Of a stretch of DNA of 12,610 nucleotides, positions 7,663 to 12,610 are shown piece after piece. Both the position numbers and the translations under genes were made by a program. The notes beneath the pieces were generated by a model. That model had not been told where the DNA came from and made no database searches. It saw nothing but the letters and a program-made list of their open reading frames with translations. Every line of letters starts with the position of its first letter. Position 1 is the stretch's first letter. Origin of the DNA: Jimgerdemannia flammicorona (taxonomy: Eukaryota > Mucoromycota > Endogonomycetes > Endogonales > Endogonaceae); contig RBNI01005417.1 of the NCBI GenBank assembly GCA_003990745.1, forward strand, positions 1 to 12,610. The letters run 5' to 3'.

Positions 7663-8764
7663 ATGACCACTGAGATCTATAACTGCATCCATGCTGACAT
7701 TTGGAATATCATTATCAACTGAGCCATACCTCCTCTGCCTCTCATGAATATCTATAGCCTAGCACCCCTCTACTTCATAGAAGTCTGATGGAATGCTCTG
7801 AATATGCTTAGTGAGGCCCACTGAATCAAACAAATCTTGAGCTACTATCAGATTGGCCACCTCCTAGAAGATATGGTTGAACACTACCATAATACAGACA
7901 TTATCCAGATGTCTCAAAACTAGAAACTCATTGTCTACAAATATTGAGAACTCTTCTATAAGTACAGCACCTTCATTCTCCACCTTTGAGTTACTACTAC
8001 TGAAATGATTGCTACCCTGTTCTATGGCCATATTGATGACATGATACAAGAACTCAACTACAAATATATCAAGTATGTTCAAACCACAGACAGAACCTTT
8101 CCACACCCCAATGACTATATTCTGCAAATGCCTCAGGTCAGATATATTATGAAAGATGTCTACAATATAATCCAGTTTGATGAAGATGAAGCAGAAGACA
8201 ATGATCTCTCTGATGCTGATATGACCTCAAGCCAAAAATCTCTACCAACTCTGATCACTCTGCCAATCTTGCCAATGAACTTATAACAGTTCATAACTAC
8301 CTATAAGACCTATTGGGACAATGACCACTGGCATGAGTATCAATCTGCATTCACTTCTAATTACTTCAACTATAATGAAGAGACTAGAGAATACAACCTG
8401 TACCTCTAGACAACCCTTGAGATTGAACCAACAACTCTATCACCCAAGTATGAGTAATATGAACTATAGCTACTAGCTTACTACAACCCAGCAACTCATA
8501 GTGCCATAACTTATAGAAGGTATATATACAGACAGCGAATCTGATGAAAGTGAAGATAATATATCCCTCTTTCACCCACCAACACCATATCCAGTATATA
8601 AGACAGATGATGCTATTCTGTAGGATGGTGACAAAGTCTCAATATATTACTACATGAGTGAATAAGGAGAAGTAATCCAAGAAGCACTCTTCATAGATGA
8701 CTACTTTATCAGAGATGATATTATTGATAGTGATGTCATTGAAGACTACCCAGATAGTATCTAA
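7663..8764 (+). pseudogene. ORF B: decayed ORF with acidic C-terminus, possible gag-like ORF of a second LTR element
   Basis: From the ATG at 7663 one frame can be followed to about 8470 through stops at 7720, 7786, 7822, 7921, 7945, 7987, 8284, 8407 and 8455. A one-base frame change between about 8470 and 8530 is then needed to read on to the TAA at 8762-8764, roughly 367 codons in all. The best preserved part (8005-8283) reads ATLFYGHIDDMIQELNYKYI and then an acidic run DEDEAEDND. The C-terminus is again acidic, with RDDIIDSDVI at 8711-8740 like the RDDVIGDDVI of ORF A. It runs straight into an LTR-like region, as ORF A does. No protease, RT, integrase or zinc knuckle is seen, and the family is not recognised. 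It is much more decayed than ORF A. Confidence 0.45.
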
Positions 8765-9130
8765 ATCTATAAATAGCTTAGCAGTCATAGTATAGTTAGA
8801 TTAGTCTTATATGATGTAACTGTAAACTGACTCAGCAGTTAGACAATCTCTTGATATGTCAGATCACACTTATATTATATAACTGTATTTTGACTTAGCA
8901 AGGTACTAAAGTGCTATATATATATTTAGCATAGTCCAGATAGCCCCTCACTAGTATAAATATCTCTCTCTCAGACCTCAGAATCTCAGACTTAAAGACT
9001 TGAACAATCTAAACACAACTCCTGAATACTTCTCCACAATATCCCTTCATACAACACTTCTAGTATAGTAATATCATGAATAGTAAATAAATATATTTAA
9101 TAATCCACAAACTACTCTTAAGTAAATCTG
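8765..9130 (+). repeat. LTR-like promoter region downstream of ORF B
   Basis: After the ORF B stop come two copies of a 32-bp repeat (8806-8837 and 8869-8900), then TATAAATA at 8955-8962 followed by a CT run, and AATAAA at 9086-9091. The layout parallels the region after ORF A but the sequence differs, so it belongs to another family. Edges are uncertain and no partner LTR is in the window. Confidence 0.45.
8806..8900 (+). repeat. Pair of 32-bp direct repeats carrying a TGACTCA-type site
   Basis: Units 8806-8837 and 8869-8900 are 63 bases apart and share 26 of 32 bases. The first has TGACTCA at 8828-8834 (AP-1/Gcn4 consensus); the second has TGACTTA, one transition away. They lie upstream of the TATAAATA box. 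Confidence 0.7.
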
Positions 9131-9371
9131 CTCCTTATTAGGTCCCACTCCTAACCCCATTACGAAATTTTCTAATTGGGTATTGTCTGCAGTGATACAC
9201 TGATTCAACTAAGCTAATCTTAGTTTCTTGAACTTCCTGAAATATGAAAATTCCTAAACATTCAGAACTAGTCCAAATAAGAACTTTGGTTGAGACATCA
9301 ACCCAATCTTGAAATCAATAAGCATAGAGGATATACTCTACATGCAATTGATCTTGACCTTAAGAAAACAG

Positions 9372-9373
<2 letters not shown>
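9131..9373 (+). other. Unassigned AT-rich stretch before the LINE copy 2 tail
   Basis: There is no open reading frame, repeat or RNA gene that I can support. TTAGGTCCCACTCC near 9139-9152 is a C/T-rich break in an otherwise AT-rich sequence. Base 9373 is the last base before the LINE copy 2 tail, so the bases just left of it should hold its target-site duplication; the partner lies outside the window. Confidence 0.4.

Positions 9374-9430
<57 letters not shown>
9374..9430 (-). repeat. 57-nt oligo(A) tail of LINE copy 2
   Basis: An unbroken run of 57 T on the plus strand is joined directly to the LINE 3' terminus. An uninterrupted tract of this length suggests recent insertion or later expansion by slippage. 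Confidence 0.95.
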
Positions 9431-9433
<3 letters not shown>

Positions 9434-9498
9434 GTTACTCGGACTTCATTCCTTTATTAATTCCCATCTATCCCATATAAATACAATGATCCCACCCC
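9431..9498 (-). terminator. LINE copy 2 3' UTR with polyadenylation signal
   Basis: The stretch between the ORF2 stop (9499-9501) and the tail is 68 bases. AATAAA lies on the minus strand at 9453-9458, 22 bases from the tail. Confidence 0.7.
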
Positions 9499-12400
9499 CT
9501 ATCTAATCCCCCTAGGGGGTCTCCCTCCCTCTATTCCTTCCCAATGAAAGACCACTTTGTCTAACACTATCGCCACCCTCCCACCACTCTGCTCACAAAT
9601 CCTTGATACCAAACGGCATCGTCTCTCACCCAGCGGACCCCAACCAACCCACCATCCAGTCAACAAGTCCCCCAACAGCTCCTCCCACCATACCACCTTC
9701 TCCTGCAGTCCCACCTGCCTCCCCTCCTCAAATACAAAGAGCCAATGACCCGCCAGTCCTACCTACACTATCAACACCCAGCCTACAGTGAGCCAACTAT
9801 CACCCACTCCCCTCACTAGCCGGGATTTCAAGTCATCCCAGCGGCCCCCCACACCAACCAGCCTCTGCTCCACACCCAGTCTATTCCCGATTACTACCCA
9901 AAAGTCCCCCAATACCTCACACTCTCCTAGCCAATGTTCTGGCATCTGCACCAGGCCCCCAGCCTGCTCTACATTGTAACACTCCTCACACTCAAAGTGG
10001 CCACCATCCACCAGATGCCCAGTATGGAAATTCAACATGACATTCCTCCGCAGTACCTACCACCATACCACCCAGTATTTAGGAGGAAGCCACCATCGCA
10101 CCTCTGCACTCCAAGACCAGATACCCGCCCAGTCCCACTCCTCGCTGATCCCTGCTACCTGCCAGCCACTCAGCTAAAGATCTAGGCCAAGACGCTGCTG
10201 ACACTCTACTCCATCCCCAATATCAAATGTTTCAAGTGGAGCACCCCCCAGGAGTAGCCTATCCCAACTCCACATAGTGGGCCCCCACATCACCTCCCCC
10301 TCATTGCTCTGCCAATGTAGGCCAATTCTGTGTGCTCCCTCTACCACTCCCCACCAAAAGCCCTTGAATTATAGCTGCTGGGCACCATTCAGCCCCACCA
10401 TAGAGAGCAGATCTCCAAAGGACCCTCGAGGGGAGGATCTCATCTCCCACACCTTCTGCAGCAGAGGCACTCAACCCCCACCCCGCAGTTCAGCAGCTCT
10501 CTTCAACCACCAGACTCGCAAGCAGTACAATTGCTTGAAGAAATCCACAAGGCCTAGACCCCCCCTGACCACTGGTATCACCAAAGTATCCCAACTGACC
10601 TGGGCCCTCCTCCCTGCCCAAATCCAATCTCTAGCCACTTTCATCAGCCTCTTCATCACCCACACTGGGAAGTCCAGGTGATAGGCCACATACTACAGCT
10701 TGGGGAACCAATATACATTCAGTATTGTCACCTGTCCTGCCAGAGAGATATGGCGGCCTCCCCAACCTCGAAGGGCCTCCCCCCACATGATCACTCTGCT
10801 CTCCCACCACACTCGTGGCAGGATGGAGCCATACACAGAGAGGAAGATGCCCAGATACTGACTACCTCACCAGTAGGGACAATTGTTCCAATGATGTCCC
10901 CACCCACTAGCCCATTCCCTAGCACCATCGTCTCACACTTATTCCAGTTGAACTTCACCCCAGAGTGAGCCTCATACCAATCTACTGTCTCCTTAAGCAC
11001 CTCGACATCTGCTATAGGCCCAAGTCCAACCACCATGTCATCAGCAAAGGCCCCCACCTTTCACCCTATATCATAGATAGAGAGTCCTGCTACCTTTCGG
11101 TGAATCCGATCCATCAATGGCTCCAGCAACAGGGCATAGAGAATAGAGGACAAAGGATTCCTCTGAGAAACTCCTCTTCCCAAGGAAAATGCCAGACCAT
11201 GGTATCCATTGCACATCAACACTGCCCAACTGCTCCCCAGCAGACTCAACATAGAGGCCCGGAATCTCGAAGGAACACCAATTTGATCTAACACCTTGCC
11301 CAGCCAAACCCACTGTACCCAGTCATATGCCTTCTCCTGGTCCAGGAAAACCAACCTTCCATCAAGACCACAGGCCCGAGCCCCTTCAATGACCCCTTGA
11401 ACCCAAGCAGTCCCATCTCTTATGAGTCTGCCCCCAACAAATCCCCACTGCTCCTCCCCCAGCACCCCTTGAGCAACCTTCTGTAGCCTAGTGACGACCA
11501 CCTTTGTCACCATTTTCCTATCCATATCCAGGAGCATAATCAGCCTCCAATTCTTCCAGTCCTCCCTCCTCCCTTTATCTTTGTACAATAGGGCCACCAG
11601 CCCAAGGTCCTGCTCTCCAACCCACTCACCCCTCTGAATAACATGGTCACAGAGGGCCGTCATCTCACCCAAAACTCCAGGGACCTTCACTATCTTTTTC
11701 CAGAAGTCCCATAGCAATCCATCCTCTCCTGGTGATGTTTTAAGTTTAGTCACTACAAGGACACTCTGAATCTCCTCTCCCTGCACCGGTAGGATCAAGT
11801 CACCCAAATCTGCCACTTGCGGTGGCCCCCACTCCTCTAGTATATTGGCAATCACCTCCTCATCTGCACCCCCTTCTTCCTCACTCCACAAATCCTGCCA
11901 TCGCTCCTTCAAAACTCCTAAGATTCGTTGCATACTATGCACCATATCCCCATCGGCATCCAGGACCCCATCCCACTGATGTCGCACTCTCCTAGTATTG
12001 AGGAGTCTCGATAAGTACCTAGTAGGCCGCTCACCCTCCTCAAGCCCCTGCCACCGTAGCCTGGCAGCCATGTCTCGCATATGAGTCTCCTCCTCATCCC
12101 ACAACACCTGTTGTAGCTCCACTATCTCCAATTTCACCCTCTCCATCCTCCATTCCTCCACTCTATCAGAAGTGAGCAGATCCACCCAATCCAACTGCAG
12201 TCTCCTCAGCCTATTGGAAGCACACCTAGTGTGCTCCCTCCTCCGCCTCCCAGCCTCCCTACTGGCTCCTCTCCAAAAGACCCTTGCAGCCTCTTTCAAA
12301 TGTTTCCAACGGATATCTACAGACAAACCCTCATACCACCACACAGCAACCTTTGCCTGAATGTCCTCCACCCATAAGTCCCACAACCCCTTCTTGGCCA

Positions 12401-12610
12401 GCAGGAAGGAGTTAAGGCGCCAATGTCCAGGTCCATCTCCACTCCCCCCAAACCGCCCCTGCCCCAACAGTCCCCAGTGGTCAGACCATGGGCACCACTC
12501 CACCTCTAATGACTTCCAAACATCGGAACCCCAACACTCAGCTGTCAGAATCCAGTCAATCCTGGTACCTAAGCCATTCACCCAATGTGTATAGACCCTT
12601 ACATCACCCC
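9499..12610 (-). pseudogene. LINE copy 2 ORF2: endonuclease end, reverse transcriptase and CCHC C-terminus; partial and broken
   Basis: The frame is open from the window edge, so the start is outside. It begins in the endonuclease C-terminal part (GTRIDWIL near 12575, SDHWGL with SDH at 12477-12485). A linker with Trp/Arg-rich helices follows, then RT: PGEDGLLWDFW, ALLYKDKGRREDW, QWGFVGGR, FLDQEKAYD, SQRNPLS at about 11168-11148 (normally PQGDPLS) and FADD at 11037-11048. A one-base deletion near 10858 moves the frame. The C-terminal part has a LINE-type zinc knuckle, C-x2-C-x14-H-x4-C, at 9919-9990. Premature stops lie at 11061, 10471, 10369, 10174, 10057 and 9763 (lowest base); the likely natural stop is TAG at 9499-9501. 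Activity is not expected, given the stops and the damaged PQGDP motif. An intact copy would nick the target and reverse transcribe the element RNA there. Confidence 0.93.

Larger units (their letters stand above)
9374..12610 (-). mobile_element. LINE (same family), copy 2, cut by the right window edge
   Basis: On the minus strand this copy runs from beyond 12610, through ORF2, to a short 3' UTR (9431-9498) and a 57-nt oligo(A) tail (9374-9430). The 3' terminus and RT region match copy 1. ORF1 and the N-terminal part of the endonuclease would lie to the right of the window. It keeps roughly forty CpG by my manual count, against one in copy 1, and its ORF2 is longer and more intact. It therefore appears younger. 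The target-site duplication cannot be tested because the 5' end is not present. Confidence 0.95.

Noticed and set aside
9131..9373. Minus-strand reading as copia RT/RNase H
   Set aside because: It has stops and none of the expected catalytic motifs, so similarity could not be supported.
9374..9430. Long T run as a Pol III terminator or SINE end
   Set aside because: It is joined directly to the LINE 3' terminus and preceded by AATAAA on the minus strand, so it is a LINE tail.
10277..10968. Plus-strand ORFs of 134 and 96 codons
   Set aside because: They lie opposite the LINE copy 2 RT and C-terminal coding frame and show no domain.

Overview
The window holds remnants of retrotransposons and no gene that I would call an intact host gene. 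It is eukaryotic: it carries oligo(A) retroposition tails, LINE open reading frames, LTR-type promoters with TATA boxes, and has no bacterial operon structure. I infer a filamentous fungus with cytosine methylation or a repeat-induced-mutation-like process, possibly a basidiomycete. The LINE is L1/Tx1-like rather than the Tad type usual in ascomycetes, and the left LINE has almost no CpG. The host assignment is a low-confidence inference.

Left third (1 to about 5064, minus strand): a nearly full-length old LINE (copy 1). Its 3' end lies at base 6 and its poly(A) tail runs off the left edge. ORF1 (3058-5064) and ORF2 (from 3020) can be read in constant frames, but both carry many stop codons. 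ORF2 has AP-endonuclease and reverse transcriptase motifs, a small nested LINE-tail insertion at 781-833, and an internal deletion of about 0.75 kb near its 3' end.

Middle (about 5065-9373): an AT-rich patchwork. A minus-strand Ty1/copia-like integrase C-terminal remnant (5085-5399) abuts the LINE. It is followed on the plus strand by two units that each consist of one decayed ORF with an acidic C-terminus (A, 6348-7172; B, 7663-8764) running directly into an LTR-like promoter region. Those regions contain tandem repeats, a TATAAATA box and AATAAA. A primer-binding-site-like TGGTGACCCC lies at 6111. No pol motifs are seen in either unit, so they may be non-autonomous LTR elements or chimeric remnants.

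Right quarter (9374-12610, minus strand): a younger copy of the same LINE family (copy 2). It has a 57-nt oligo(A) tail, a 3' AATAAA, and ORF2 from the end of the endonuclease domain through RT to a C-terminal CCHC knuckle. It is broken by six premature stops and one 1-bp deletion, and it continues beyond the right edge.

Comparing the two LINE copies gives the most informative signal. Copy 1 has decayed mainly by transition-type stops and CpG loss with few indels, and each copy has lost a different catalytic RT motif. I find no convincing new defence, metabolic or regulatory system. The least explained items are the paired acidic-tail ORFs and their repeat-bearing promoters.
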